Shown: one piece after another, positions 40,465 to 50,276 of the stretch
How positions within the stretch are numbered: position 1 is the stretch's first letter
Layout: each line of letters opens with the position of its first letter
NCBI RefSeq assembly: GCF_001224225.1
Contig: NZ_CUEE01000002.1
Location: 1-64,000 of the forward strand
Length of the DNA: 64,000 bases
From: Staphylococcus borealis
GTDB taxonomy: Bacteria > Bacillota > Bacilli > Staphylococcales > Staphylococcaceae
Direction of reading: 5' to 3'
The notes under the pieces: generated by a model
What the model was told of the DNA's origin: nothing
The model's database searches: none
The model's input: the letters and a program-made list of their open reading frames with translations, nothing else
Translations under genes and position numbers: made by a program

Positions 40465-41403
40465 TTATATACCACCTAATAAAGCACTGATGTATATGCC
40501 TAATGCGTATAATACACCGAAGATTGTATTTGTTTTTCCAGTTGCAGCCATTGCAGGCATCATACTTGCAGGTGTGTCATTCTTCTTGAAGCGACGGATC
40601 GCTTTGACTGGCATAGGAAATGATAGCAATACAAGTAAATAAAATAGTGAACCGCCATCTACAAATAACGAAGTATAAATAACGAACACATATGCAACGA
40701 TATACATAATTGCCATAAATGTAATTGAAGCGTTCTTACCTAATAGGATTGGTAATGTTTTACGCCCACTCGCTTGGTCTTTAACGCTATCGCGAATATT
40801 ATTAGCCATGTTAATTAAGCCAATTGTAATAACAATCGGAATACTAATCCAAACTACAAAGCCATTAACATTGCCAGTTTGAATAAAGAACGCTAATAAA
40901 ATAATAATCATGCCCATAAATAATCCAGAAAATAGTTCACCGAATGGTGTCCAAGAAATAGGCATTGGGCCACCAGTATATAAATAACCAATTGCCATAC
41001 AAACGATGCCCACTGGAATAATCCAAAATGAACTATTAGCTGCTAAAATGATACCGAGAAATGCAGCGATGATATAAAAAGCAATTGCTAGATTCATGAC
41101 AAGTTTTGGACTCATACCGTTTCTTACGATAGCACCACCGATACCAACGGAAGTGTGATCGTCTAAACCTTTTTTAAAGTCATAATACTCGTTAAACATG
41201 TTCGTTGCAGCTTGAATAAGTAAACAAGCAATTAACATTGCAAGAAATAACATGAATTTAATGTGATCTTGACTACCTAATAAAAAAAGTTTAGCAGTTG
41301 CTGTACCAACTAATACAGGTACAACAGCAGCAGTTAAAGTATGAGGTCGCATCAAATGCCAATATTTTCTAACAGTAGAATATTGTTGATATTGATTTGC
41401 CAT
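40465..41403 (-). CDS. menA: 1,4-dihydroxy-2-naphthoate polyprenyltransferase
   Basis: A 312-residue UbiA-type membrane prenyltransferase that attaches the isoprenoid tail to 1,4-dihydroxy-2-naphthoate, making demethylmenaquinone. The two aspartate-rich motifs that bind prenyl diphosphate through magnesium are NMFNEYYDFKKGLDD at about residue 67 and NMANNIRDSVKD at about 199. Eight or nine membrane segments are apparent. It is divergent from menF with about 180 bp between them, so both sides of quinone synthesis can be co-regulated. Confidence 0.94.
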   Translation of the reverse strand: MANQYQQYSTVRKYWHLMRPHTLTAAVVPVLVGTATAKLFLLGSQDHIKFMLFLAMLIACLLIQAATNMFNEYYDFKKGLDDHTSVGIGGAIVRNGMSPKLVMNLAIAFYIIAAFLGIILAANSSFWIIPVGIVCMAIGYLYTGGPMPISWTPFGELFSGLFMGMIIILLAFFIQTGNVNGFVVWISIPIVITIGLINMANNIRDSVKDQASGRKTLPILLGKNASITFMAIMYIVAYVFVIYTSLFVDGGSLFYLLVLLSFPMPVKAIRRFKKNDTPASMMPAMAATGKTNTIFGVLYALGIYISALLGGI

Positions 41404-41582
41404 AATTTAATCTACCTCTTATAGTATATAGTTTTAACATATGTATTTTAAAGGAATCATATATAAAGGTCAATTGCCGTGAAATATTTCCCTAGAAGAT
41501 TAAGCAATTATGCCACTATAAATAGTTAAAAATGATACAATATTGTAATGAGAAAAAATAGATAATGAAAGAAGTGAAATGA

Positions 41583-42950
41583 ATGGCTGCGAATATAAAG
41601 GAAGATGACATTATTGAGTCAATATATGAAAGTAACAAAAGCTGGGTATCTGTTGAAGTGAAAATTGATAGAGCACTTGCGCCTGACGAGTTGTTCAATT
41701 TAACAGAAGCACAAGCAGGGGATCGCTTTTATTTTCGCTTAAATGATAATGCGTCTTCGTTTTTCGGCTATCATGCTGTTCAAAGGTTCAAAAATAACTT
41801 TGATAACAAGCAATCGATCTTTCGTGAGTGGGAAAAATTTAAAAAAGATGTTGAATTAGTTCACCCAGATATAGAAAAGCATCATTTAAAAGTCATTGGA
41901 GGATTTCAATTCTCTAGCCATAAGTCTGATGATGAGTGGCGAGAATTTGGCATCAATCATTTTGTAGTGCCTCAAGTACTCATTTCGAATATTAATCAGA
42001 CTACTTACCTGACTTATACAGTGGAAAGAGCCAATTTTGATATTGAAGCATTCAAAGAGGTAGTCGCTTTCTTTGAAGAGGCGCACATTGGACAAGATGA
42101 TCAAGATGAAACATTAGGAAATATCTTACGAATGGAAGATATTTACGTTGATGAGTGGAAAGAACTGGTTAGAGATGCGATTGCTCAGCTTGATGAAACT
42201 AAAAAAATTGTGCTTGCTAGACGTCGTATGATCAAATTTGATAAGCCAATTAGTATACCTTACGTGCTTAATCGCGCACTACAAAATGAAAAAAATAGCT
42301 ATTTATTTATTTTAGAGTCCAACCAATCTGTATTCTTTTCACAAACACCAGAACAACTTCTTAAGGTAGAAGATGGTGTTTTATCTACGAAAGCAGTAGC
42401 TGGTACGATTAAACGATCTAACGACACTGAAGAAGATGAAAAAAATATACAAGCATTTTTAAAGGATAAAAAGAATTTAGGTGAACATGATTTTGTAGTT
42501 AGAAGTATTCTAGATGATATCACACCTTACGTTGATCATATTGAATATAATCATACACCGAATATTTTAAAAAATGACCATTTATATCATTTATATACGC
42601 AAATACAAGGTCAGTTAAAAAACAATGCATTTATTGGGTTAATAGACGACATGCATCCTACACCAGCGTTAGGTGGCTATCCTAAAGATGAAGCACTCAA
42701 ATTTATTGAAGAAAATGAGTTTGGAACGCGTGGTTTATATGGTGCACCGGTTGGCTACATTGACATGAATGATGATTGTGAGTTTATTGTAGCCATACGC
42801 TCAATGTTAATGAAACAAAATCAAACGACGTTATTTGCAGGATGCGGAATTGTAAAAGATTCTGATCCAGATAGCGAATTAGCTGAAACAGCGGTTAAAT
42901 TTTCACCAATGATGAATGCTTTAGGAGTAGTGGATAAGAATGAATCATAA
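41583..42950 (+). CDS. menF: Isochorismate synthase
   Basis: A 455-residue isochorismate synthase, which turns chorismate into isochorismate to open the menaquinone path. The C-terminal chorismate-binding domain shows [54 protein letters not shown], and the metal-binding [20 protein letters not shown]. It begins the men operon; AAGAAGTGAAATG lies before the ATG, and its 3' end overlaps menD by 11 bases. Confidence 0.94.
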   Translation: MAANIKEDDIIESIYESNKSWVSVEVKIDRALAPDELFNLTEAQAGDRFYFRLNDNASSFFGYHAVQRFKNNFDNKQSIFREWEKFKKDVELVHPDIEKHHLKVIGGFQFSSHKSDDEWREFGINHFVVPQVLISNINQTTYLTYTVERANFDIEAFKEVVAFFEEAHIGQDDQDETLGNILRMEDIYVDEWKELVRDAIAQLDETKKIVLARRRMIKFDKPISIPYVLNRALQNEKNSYLFILESNQSVFFSQTPEQLLKVEDGVLSTKAVAGTIKRSNDTEEDEKNIQAFLKDKKNLGEHDFVVRSILDDITPYVDHIEYNHTPNILKNDHLYHLYTQIQGQLKNNAFIGLIDDMHPTPALGGYPKDEALKFIEENEFGTRGLYGAPVGYIDMNDDCEFIVAIRSMLMKQNQTTLFAGCGIVKDSDPDSELAETAVKFSPMMNALGVVDKNES

Positions 42951-44610
42951 CGAAGCATTAACTAAACAAGTATATACCTTTGCATCTGAGTTATATGCCT
43001 ATGGTGTACGTGAAGTAGTCATTAGTCCCGGCTCAAGATCTACACCACTAGCAATTGCGTTTGAGGCACATCCTAACATTAAGACTTGGGTACACCCAGA
43101 CGAACGTAGTGCGGCATTTTTTGCTTTAGGTTTAATAAAAGGGAGCGAACGACCTGTAGCGATTTTATGTACTTCAGGTACTGCAGCAGCGAATTATACG
43201 CCAGCAATTGCAGAGAGCCAAATCAGTCGTATACCTTTAATCGTGTTAACAAGTGATCGTCCGCATGAATTAAGAAGTGTAGGCGCACCTCAAGCGATTA
43301 ATCAAGTGAATATGTTTGCAAATTATGTTAATTTTCAGTTTGATATGCCTGTCGCTGATGGTACTGAATACATGCTAGATGCCATTTATTACCAAATGCA
43401 GATTGCAAGCCAATATTTATATGGTCCTCATAGAGGTCCAATTCACTTTAACTTACCATTTAGAGAGCCGTTAACGCCTAATCTTGAAAGACAAGAATGG
43501 TTGACGTCTTATACTAAAAAGTTACCGCATTATCAAAAAAATATTAACGTTCAAGATATCAGTCATATTTTAAAAGAGAAAAAAGGATTGATTATTGTCG
43601 GTGACATGCAACATCAAGCTGTTGATCAAATTCTTACATATGCAACTGTGCACGGTTTACCTATACTTGCTGACCCATTGAGTCAGTTACGTAAGTATAA
43701 TCATCCTAATGTGATAACGACGTATGACTTATATTTTCGTGCAGGGCTTGATTTAGATGTTGATTTTGTTATTAGAGTTGGGAAACCAGTTATCTCTAAA
43801 AAGTTAAATCAATGGCTTAAACATACGAATGCCTATCAAATACTTGTTCAAAATAATGACAAGATAGATGTTTTTCCAACACCACCTAGTGTGTCTTATG
43901 AAATATCTGCAAATGATTTCTTCAGAAACCTTATTGAAGAATCAGCAGTTGAACGTAACGATTGGATAGAAATGTGGCGAACACTTGAATCTCAAGCGAG
44001 ACATCATATCGATAAACATATGTCACATGCGACAGATGAAGCGGCATTTGTAAAAACAGTCATTGATAAACTGACTAAAGAAGATGCTATTTTTGTAAGT
44101 AATAGTATGCCAGTTCGTGACGTAGATAATTTACTTTACAATAGTGAAGTTGAAGTATACGCAAATCGTGGCGCAAATGGTATTGATGGTGTTGTGTCTA
44201 CAGCTATTGGCATGGCTGTACATAAGAAAATAACGTTATTGATAGGTGACTTAGCCTTTTATCATGATATGAATGGTCTTTTAATGGCAAAAATTAACAA
44301 CATTCATTTAAATATTATATTGCTAAACAATGATGGTGGCGGTATATTCTCATATCTTCCTCAGAAGGCGTCTGCAGAAGCTTATTTTGAAAGATTGTTT
44401 GGCACACCAACTGGATTAAATTTTGAATATACAGCGCTACTTTATGATTTTTCATTCAAACGCTATAATTCGGTAGCGGATTTCACTCAAGAAAAGCTGT
44501 CACACATGCATTCACATATTTATGAGTTGGTAACGAATAGAGATGACAATATGTCGCAACATCAAATTCTATATAAGAAATTGAGTGGTATTCTGAATGT
44601 TACATTATAA
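42940..44610 (+). CDS. menD: 2-succinyl-5-enolpyruvyl-6-hydroxy-3-cyclohexene-1-carboxylate (SEPHCHC) synthase
   Basis: A 556-residue thiamine-diphosphate enzyme that joins 2-oxoglutarate to isochorismate. It has the standard N-terminal PYR domain ([20 protein letters not shown]), a central domain, and the C-terminal PP domain with the ThDP/magnesium motif [13 protein letters not shown] ending in [13 protein letters not shown]. The length and motifs are typical. It overlaps menF and menH, so the three are translationally coupled. Confidence 0.95.
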   Translation: MNHNEALTKQVYTFASELYAYGVREVVISPGSRSTPLAIAFEAHPNIKTWVHPDERSAAFFALGLIKGSERPVAILCTSGTAAANYTPAIAESQISRIPLIVLTSDRPHELRSVGAPQAINQVNMFANYVNFQFDMPVADGTEYMLDAIYYQMQIASQYLYGPHRGPIHFNLPFREPLTPNLERQEWLTSYTKKLPHYQKNINVQDISHILKEKKGLIIVGDMQHQAVDQILTYATVHGLPILADPLSQLRKYNHPNVITTYDLYFRAGLDLDVDFVIRVGKPVISKKLNQWLKHTNAYQILVQNNDKIDVFPTPPSVSYEISANDFFRNLIEESAVERNDWIEMWRTLESQARHHIDKHMSHATDEAAFVKTVIDKLTKEDAIFVSNSMPVRDVDNLLYNSEVEVYANRGANGIDGVVSTAIGMAVHKKITLLIGDLAFYHDMNGLLMAKINNIHLNIILLNNDGGGIFSYLPQKASAEAYFERLFGTPTGLNFEYTALLYDFSFKRYNSVADFTQEKLSHMHSHIYELVTNRDDNMSQHQILYKKLSGILNVTL

Positions 44611-45400
44611 CTTTTATCAGTCAAAACGAGAGACAAATCAATTATTAGTACTTCTACATGGCTTTATAAGTGATAGTCGTACGTTTGATGCGCACGTGGA
44701 TCCATTGTTACAAGAGGTTAATGTGTTAACCGTTGATTTACCAGGCCATGGTCAAGATCAATCCTCAATGGATGTAACATGGGATTTTCCATTTCTTGCG
44801 AAGCAATTGGATGAATTATTAGACATGTATGAATCTTATAAAGTCACGTTATTAGGCTATTCAATGGGTGGTAGGGTAGCACTCTACTATGCACTGTATG
44901 GTAAACACACAATTAACAAATTGATTCTTGAAAGTAGTTCACCGGGAATTAAAGAAGAAAATAATCGTTATGAGCGACAACAAATAGATGCTTCTAGAGC
45001 GAAAGTGTTAGAAATAGCTGGATTAGAAGTCTTTGTAAATGATTGGGAAAAATTACCGCTATTCTATACACAACAGCATTTGGATAAAGCGCAAAAGACA
45101 GCTATGCGTGATATGCGTATGGCTCAAGACCCTTATAAATTGGCAAAGGCATTACGTGATTATGGTACAGGGCATATGCCTAACCTATGGGATCAAATCA
45201 GTCGAATTCAAATACCGTGCTTTATATTAACTGGCGAATTAGACCAAAAATTTGTGAAGACTGGACAAGCTATGAACAAAGATATGCGCTATAGCCAAGT
45301 CCATACCTTTTCAAATGTAGGTCATACAATTCATGTGGAAGATAAAGCGGAATTTGATACAATAGTATTAGGTTTTTTAAAGGAGGAGCAAAATGACTAG
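44597..45400 (+). CDS. menH: SHCHC synthase, alpha/beta hydrolase
   Basis: A 267-residue alpha/beta-hydrolase-fold enzyme of the menH position, releasing pyruvate to form the cyclohexadiene carboxylate. The nucleophile elbow is [12 protein letters not shown] with serine at about residue 94, the oxyanion region is [16 protein letters not shown], and the histidine is in [12 protein letters not shown]. The ATG lies inside the menD 3' end. Confidence 0.9.
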   Translation: MLHYNFYQSKRETNQLLVLLHGFISDSRTFDAHVDPLLQEVNVLTVDLPGHGQDQSSMDVTWDFPFLAKQLDELLDMYESYKVTLLGYSMGGRVALYYALYGKHTINKLILESSSPGIKEENNRYERQQIDASRAKVLEIAGLEVFVNDWEKLPLFYTQQHLDKAQKTAMRDMRMAQDPYKLAKALRDYGTGHMPNLWDQISRIQIPCFILTGELDQKFVKTGQAMNKDMRYSQVHTFSNVGHTIHVEDKAEFDTIVLGFLKEEQND

Positions 45401-46211
45401 ACAGTGGGAAACACTTAGAGAATATGATGAAATAAAATACGAATTTTATGAAGGTATTGCAAAAGTAACAATTAATCGTCCAGAAGTGAGAAATGCTTTT
45501 ACACCAAAAACGGTTGCTGAGATGATTGATGCTTTCAGTCGTGCGCGTGATGATCAAAATATTTCTGTAATCATCCTAACCGGCGAAGGTGACAAAGCCT
45601 TTTGTTCAGGCGGTGACCAAAAGAAACGTGGGCATGGTGGCTATGTAGGTGAAGACCAAATTCCTCGTTTAAATGTATTAGATTTACAACGTTTAATCCG
45701 TGTCATTCCTAAACCAGTGATCGCAATGGTTAGAGGTTATGCCATCGGTGGTGGTAACGTATTAAATGTAGTATGTGACTTAACAATCGCTGCTGACAAT
45801 GCTATTTTCGGACAAACAGGTCCTAAAGTAGGTTCATTTGATGCTGGTTATGGTTCTGGCTACTTAGCAAGAATCGTTGGCCATAAAAAAGCGCGTGAAA
45901 TTTGGTACTTATGTCGCCAATACAATGCACAAGAAGCTTTAGACATGGGCTTAGTTAATACAGTTGTACCATTAGACCAAGTTGAAGATGAAACGGTTAA
46001 ATGGTGTAAAGATATTATGAAACATTCTCCAACAGCTTTACGTTTCTTAAAAGCTGCTATGAATGCTGATACGGATGGCTTAGCTGGCTTACAACAAATG
46101 GCTGGAGATGCTACATTACTTTACTATACTACGGATGAAGCGAAAGAAGGTCGTGACGCGTTTAAAGAAAAACGTGATCCAGACTTCGATCAATTCCCTA
46201 AATTCCCATAA
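45393..46211 (+). CDS. menB: 1,4-dihydroxy-2-naphthoyl-CoA synthase
   Basis: A 272-residue crotonase-family enzyme that closes the naphthoquinone ring. The family loop for the CoA oxyanion hole is [20 protein letters not shown] at about residue 65 and [20 protein letters not shown] at about 109; [16 protein letters not shown] is typical of MenB. GGAGGAG is within the end of menH. The highly biased codons are consistent with strong expression. It is the last gene of menFDHB before a terminator. Confidence 0.96.
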   Translation: MTRQWETLREYDEIKYEFYEGIAKVTINRPEVRNAFTPKTVAEMIDAFSRARDDQNISVIILTGEGDKAFCSGGDQKKRGHGGYVGEDQIPRLNVLDLQRLIRVIPKPVIAMVRGYAIGGGNVLNVVCDLTIAADNAIFGQTGPKVGSFDAGYGSGYLARIVGHKKAREIWYLCRQYNAQEALDMGLVNTVVPLDQVEDETVKWCKDIMKHSPTALRFLKAAMNADTDGLAGLQQMAGDATLLYYTTDEAKEGRDAFKEKRDPDFDQFPKFP

Positions 46212-46245
46212 ACCGGTTAATGATAATACAAATATAAATATAAGT

Positions 46246-46312
46246 AAAGGACACTTGTATAGTGATAAATTGATAAACAATTTAATCGCTATTAACAAGT
46301 GTCCTTTTAAAT
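46246..46312. terminator. Long hairpin terminator between menB and the aminotransferase gene
   Basis: AAAGGACACTTGTATAG pairs with TTAACAAGTGTCCTTTT across a stem with an inner GATAAATTG/CAATTTAATC pairing. It is suited to both converging genes. Confidence 0.75.
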
Positions 46313-46319
46313 TAAGGTA

Positions 46320-47480
46320 TCAATTATAATATTTTTTTAAAAATAATTCTAATCGACGCATACCTTCTTTTAAGACATCCATATCGTAAGCATAAGAAAT
46401 GCGGATATAACCTTTACCCATATCGGTAAAGGAAGACCCAGGCACCATTGCTACGTGGGCTTCTTCAAGCACTTTTACGCAAAAGTCAAAATCATTGGAC
46501 GTAAACTGTCGAATACTTGGGAATATATAGAACGCACCTTCTGGTTGAGCATCAAGTTCAAAACCTAATTCTGTTAGTTTACTGACTAGATAGTCACGAC
46601 GCTCGATATAGGCTTGGTTCATATATTGAGGTGCATCTAATCCTTCATTGAGTGCGGCAATGCAGGCAATTTGTGAAGGGACATTTGCACAAATGCAATT
46701 ATAGGCATGCATAAATGTTAGCTTTTCAATTAAATATTCAGGCCCTAGTAAGAAGCCGATACGAATACCTGTAGCAGAATGAGATTTACTCAAACCACCA
46801 ATAAGTAAAAGCTGATCGCGTATCTCTTCAAATTCTGCAAAGGAAACATGTTTACCTTTAAATGTATTTTCCGCATAAATTTCATCACTAATAATAAAAA
46901 TTTCTTTATCTTTTAAATAATTTACAATGCTTTTAACTTCATCACGATCTAATATGACACCCGTAGGATTCGTAGGGTAATTCAACAAAATTGCTTTTGT
47001 CTTATCAGAGTAGTGTTGAGCAATTAATTCAGGCGTGATTTTAAATTCTGTCTTTGTTGTATCTATATATATAGGGTGCCCACCTAAAGTCTCTACTAAT
47101 GGAATATAGCCAGCGTAAATAGGCCCCGGAATTAATATTTCGTCACCAGGTTCGATAATACTACGTAATGAAGTATCAAGTGCTTCACTTGCACCATTCG
47201 TAACAATAATTTCTTCTTCACTATAATAGAAACCGTATTTATTGTTGAAATAGTTACGAATTGCCTGACGTGTTTCAGGTAATCCTTTATTATGTGAGTA
47301 ACTCGTTTTATCTTCTTGTATTGCAGTGATATAGGCCGCTTTCACCACATCTGGCATAGGAAAGTCGGGTTGACCAATCGTTAAATTGACGCAATCATCA
47401 ATATCCTTCATACGATTAGAGAACTGACGAATACTTGGTGCCCTTAAAAATTTAGCATTTGAATTTAAAGTTAATTTCAT
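46320..47480 (-). CDS. Class I/II aminotransferase (PatA-like)
   Basis: A 386-residue PLP-dependent aminotransferase of fold type I. The PLP lysine lies in GLSKSHSATGIRIGF (K near residue 231), substrate-binding segments are TIGQPDFPMPD and LNYPTNPTG, and the C-terminal arginine is in GKGYIRISYAYD. In Bacillus, PatA acts in lysine or methionine metabolism; the substrate here is not certain. TGAGGTG precedes the ATG on the minus strand. Confidence 0.88.
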   Translation of the reverse strand: MKLTLNSNAKFLRAPSIRQFSNRMKDIDDCVNLTIGQPDFPMPDVVKAAYITAIQEDKTSYSHNKGLPETRQAIRNYFNNKYGFYYSEEEIIVTNGASEALDTSLRSIIEPGDEILIPGPIYAGYIPLVETLGGHPIYIDTTKTEFKITPELIAQHYSDKTKAILLNYPTNPTGVILDRDEVKSIVNYLKDKEIFIISDEIYAENTFKGKHVSFAEFEEIRDQLLLIGGLSKSHSATGIRIGFLLGPEYLIEKLTFMHAYNCICANVPSQIACIAALNEGLDAPQYMNQAYIERRDYLVSKLTELGFELDAQPEGAFYIFPSIRQFTSNDFDFCVKVLEEAHVAMVPGSSFTDMGKGYIRISYAYDMDVLKEGMRRLELFLKKYYN

Positions 47481-47604
47481 TTTTACACCTCAAAAAACCA
47501 AATTATAGTAACCGTACATGTTACTATAAATTTTTAGAATAATCTTATAATAACATATTTTAGCTACCATAATTTGGTAAGTATTGTTTTATATGATTTT
47601 GTTA

Positions 47605-48612
47605 TTATCCTTTAAATGAAGAAGGTTTCTTCAAATTGATTAAAGGATTAGTCCATTTACAAACAAAATTCGTTGATAGTAAATAAACAATCACGATTGA
47701 GATTATAAATAAATAGCCATAAGTAAGAACGGATGTTTGAGATTTAAATGGATATATTTCATAACCTCTAACGATACCTATAACTAGTCCATGGAGTAAA
47801 TAGATATACATCGTACGATTGCCAATATAAGTATAAAAACGTTTAGTCGTACTCATTAAATTAAGAAACGAGAACATAGTTACAAATATGATGAAGTAAA
47901 GTAATAAACGTTTTAAGGGACTATATACATCTTCGTTATTATTTTCGAGAGAAGTGTAAGGACTGCTACCTAAGAGCCAATCTGAATTGATTGGATGGAT
48001 GTAATAAACGATGAAAAATATGATAAGTACAATAATTGAAAATACGTTTATTTTTTTATTACGCAATAGTTGCGTATGTGAACGTGTTGTTAAATAGCCA
48101 ACATAGAATATTGGGAAAAATACAATTGTTCTAGAAATACTCATATAACCATCGATATCGTCAGAAAAACCAGCAAGTATTGAAATGATTAATGCGATAG
48201 GTAACACATAATATGCTTTGTATCGACGTACAATGACAAGTATGACGTGAAAACTAAATAATGTAAGTAAAAACCATAAAGCAAATACTGGATTAAATGG
48301 ATCCATTTGTATTGCGTCACTTTTACCAGTTAAAAAATAATAAACTGAGAAAAAGGCATAAAATATCGCATATGGTGCAAGTAACTTTTTAGCTACATTC
48401 TCTAAATAATGTGGTTTATCCAAATGTTTGGCAAAGTATCCAGAGATAAATAAAAATGATGGCATATGGAAACTATAAATCAGTAAATATAATGCAGATA
48501 ACGATTTACTTTCAGAAGTATAGGGTTGAATCATATGACCGAACACGACTAAAAAGATGAGGATGGCTCGAGCGTTATCGAAAAAGTAATCTCTTTTTGT
48601 ATCAATGGACAT
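47605..48612 (-). CDS. Membrane acyltransferase (acyltransferase_3 family)
   Basis: A 335-residue integral membrane O-acyltransferase with about ten predicted helices. RDYFFDNARAILIFLVVFGH holds the conserved N-terminal histidine, and YSFHMPSFLFISGYFAKHL the second motif. Relatives acetylate cell-wall or exopolysaccharide sugars (IcaC and OatA-like proteins). I chose ATG 48612 because AAAAGGAGAC precedes it; an upstream ATG at 48666 has none. The substrate is unknown. Confidence 0.85.
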   Translation of the reverse strand: MSIDTKRDYFFDNARAILIFLVVFGHMIQPYTSESKSLSALYLLIYSFHMPSFLFISGYFAKHLDKPHYLENVAKKLLAPYAIFYAFFSVYYFLTGKSDAIQMDPFNPVFALWFLLTLFSFHVILVIVRRYKAYYVLPIALIISILAGFSDDIDGYMSISRTIVFFPIFYVGYLTTRSHTQLLRNKKINVFSIIVLIIFFIVYYIHPINSDWLLGSSPYTSLENNNEDVYSPLKRLLLYFIIFVTMFSFLNLMSTTKRFYTYIGNRTMYIYLLHGLVIGIVRGYEIYPFKSQTSVLTYGYLFIISIVIVYLLSTNFVCKWTNPLINLKKPSSFKG

Positions 48613-48689
48613 ACGATTGTCTCCTTTTTTATTAATAACTGTATCTAATTTAGTATATTTTGACACTTCAATGCAACAATTTAGAAAAA

Positions 48690-48895
48690 ATGTTGAGAGT
48701 GGGACAGAATTCTTTTAAATTCGTCGTAACCCCAACTTGCTTAGCTTGTAAAATCACTTTCGTGATTTTTTGTGTTGGGGCCCCGCCCGCAAGGATGACT
48801 AGAACTGAGAAAAGCTTTGTTAAAGCGCCTTCTCAGTTCAGTCAGCTACTGCGAATTTGCAAAATAGCTGCATTATAGTATTTATGTCCCGGACT
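48690..48895. repeat. STAR-type staphylococcal intergenic repeat
   Basis: A block of about 200 bp holds GTGTTGGGGCCCCGCCC (48770-48786), which matches the STAR consensus. It is flanked by GGGACAGAATT at one end and by the complementary TATGTCCCGGACT at the other. AACTGAGAAAAGCTTTG / AAAGCGCCTTCTCAGTTC makes an inner hairpin. Such repeats are dispersed in staphylococcal genomes between genes; no gene is present here. Confidence 0.75.
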
Positions 48896-48999
48896 CCTTT
48901 GATATATATTTTATTTGATTTTAAGATAATTATTTCAAATATGAATATTATTTTTTGAATAGGGAAGAGGAAGTTAATAAGCAAAAGGAGAGGATTACC

Positions 49000-49485
49000 A
49001 TTAATATACTAAAAAATACGTTTAAATTGTTACATCCAATGGTAGGTGGGAGTATCATTGGTCGAGTCATAGCGAAAGAATCAAAAGAGGATTATAACCA
49101 ATTTAGAAAGCCACCATTTTCACCGCCTACAAAAGCTTTTCCAATTGTTTGGCCAATCTTATATGTACTCATGGGCGTTTCTTATTTACTCACTACGAAA
49201 AATAATGAACAGACGACTAAGATTAAAGTGACTCACTATAGTCAGTTAGCTTTAAATTATTTATGGTCAATACTTTACTTTAAAAAGAAAGTTAGAGGCA
49301 TTGCCTTTATTGAAAGTATGATGTTGTTTATCTCTGTCGTCGTTAATACAATTTCAATGTTTAAAATACATCGCATTGCAGGTTTATTACAAATTCCGTA
49401 TGTCATGTGGTCTGCATTTGCAAGCTATTTAAATGCAGGTAATTATTTCCTTAATAAAGATAACCCGAACTATAAAAAACAATAG
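49000..49485 (+). CDS. tspO: TspO/MBR tryptophan-rich sensory protein homologue (possible AUU start)
   Basis: A TspO-family membrane protein with five predicted helices. FRKPPFSPPTKAFPIVWPIL with its PPxF and W(P) elements, LNYLWSILYF and a C-terminal YVMWSAFASYLNAGNYFLN are family marks. TspO binds porphyrins and affects tetrapyrrole handling. The best ribosome site, AAAAGGAGAGG (48983-48993), points to ATT 49000, giving 161 residues, the usual length. TTG 48955 would add 15 polar residues but has no ribosome site. Confidence 0.82.
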   Translation: MNILKNTFKLLHPMVGGSIIGRVIAKESKEDYNQFRKPPFSPPTKAFPIVWPILYVLMGVSYLLTTKNNEQTTKIKVTHYSQLALNYLWSILYFKKKVRGIAFIESMMLFISVVVNTISMFKIHRIAGLLQIPYVMWSAFASYLNAGNYFLNKDNPNYKKQ

Positions 49486-49667
49486 AAATGTCAAGCTCAA
49501 GCAATGTTTCGTTAAATTTCACGTTTGCCTCAATGGTGAGTTAAACTGAATGAAATTAAAATTGAATTATTGAGATATGTATTGTGACAAAATATTGAAA
49601 GTACATGACATATAAAAAAATCATAGTATAATAGTATTATCAATTACAAAAGTGGAGTAGAACAACA

Positions 49668-50087
49668 ATGTATAATCAACTAGAAAAACTTATTACACTA
49701 ACAAATAATGACCTGAATTTGGTTAACAGACGATTTGGACAACGCACGGACATTACAAATGATCAACTAGAATTATTGCGTATATTATATAGCTTTGATC
49801 GTTTATCACAATATGATTTAACGATGAAGATTAGCAGAGAACAATCTATTGTTTCTAGATGGATTAAGAAATTAGTTCAGAAAGGCTATATCACAAGTCA
49901 ACAATCACATGAAGATTTACGTTGCAAAGACTTATGTCTAACAGAAGAAGCGCGTAATTTAATTCAACAAATCAATACTGCAAGATGTGAATTAATAGAA
50001 GCACGTTGCCAATGTCTAAGTAAAGAGGAAATACAAAGTCTAAATCAGTTATTAGACAAACTGAATAGCCGTCATATATATATTTAA
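49668..50087 (+). CDS. MarR family transcriptional regulator
   Basis: A 139-residue winged-helix protein: RLSQYDLTMKISREQSIVSR and WIKKLVQKGYITSQQSHEDL form the recognition helix and wing, with a final dimerisation helix. The next gene is atl, read from the opposite side, so regulation of wall turnover is possible but not shown. A -10 TATAAT lies about 40 bp before the ATG. It ends in a terminator hairpin near 50093-50155. Confidence 0.85.
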   Translation: MYNQLEKLITLTNNDLNLVNRRFGQRTDITNDQLELLRILYSFDRLSQYDLTMKISREQSIVSRWIKKLVQKGYITSQQSHEDLRCKDLCLTEEARNLIQQINTARCELIEARCQCLSKEEIQSLNQLLDKLNSRHIYI

Positions 50088-50092
50088 GAAAA

Positions 50093-50155
50093 TAAGCCAT
50101 AACATTTTAATGAATCTTGTTAGAAGATCATTTTAATGTTATGGCTTATTTTTAT
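50093..50155 (+). terminator. Terminator of the MarR-family gene
   Basis: AAGCCATAACATTTTAATG and its partner CATTTTAATGTTATGGCTT form a long stem, followed by ATTTTTA. Confidence 0.75.
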
Positions 50156-50188
50156 GAGCATAGTAGAAGAATGATCGTTTACATTATT

Positions 50189-50222
50189 AAGGCTGGGACA
50201 AAATCAAATGTCCCAGCCCTAA
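50189..50222 (-). terminator. Terminator of atl
   Basis: GGCTGGGACA and TGTCCCAGCC make a ten-bp stem with a nine-base loop, followed on the minus strand by TTAATAATG and on the + strand by AAATTTTC. The GGGACA motif is the same seen in the nearby STAR block. Confidence 0.6.
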
Positions 50223-50276
50223 ATTTTCTAGTTTTTTAACCATTCTATCTTCCAGTTATTTGACTAAAGAATGTCA

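Noticed and set aside
40448..40642. A 64-codon + strand frame within menA
   Set aside because: Antisense to the well-supported menA 3' end and without a ribosome site.
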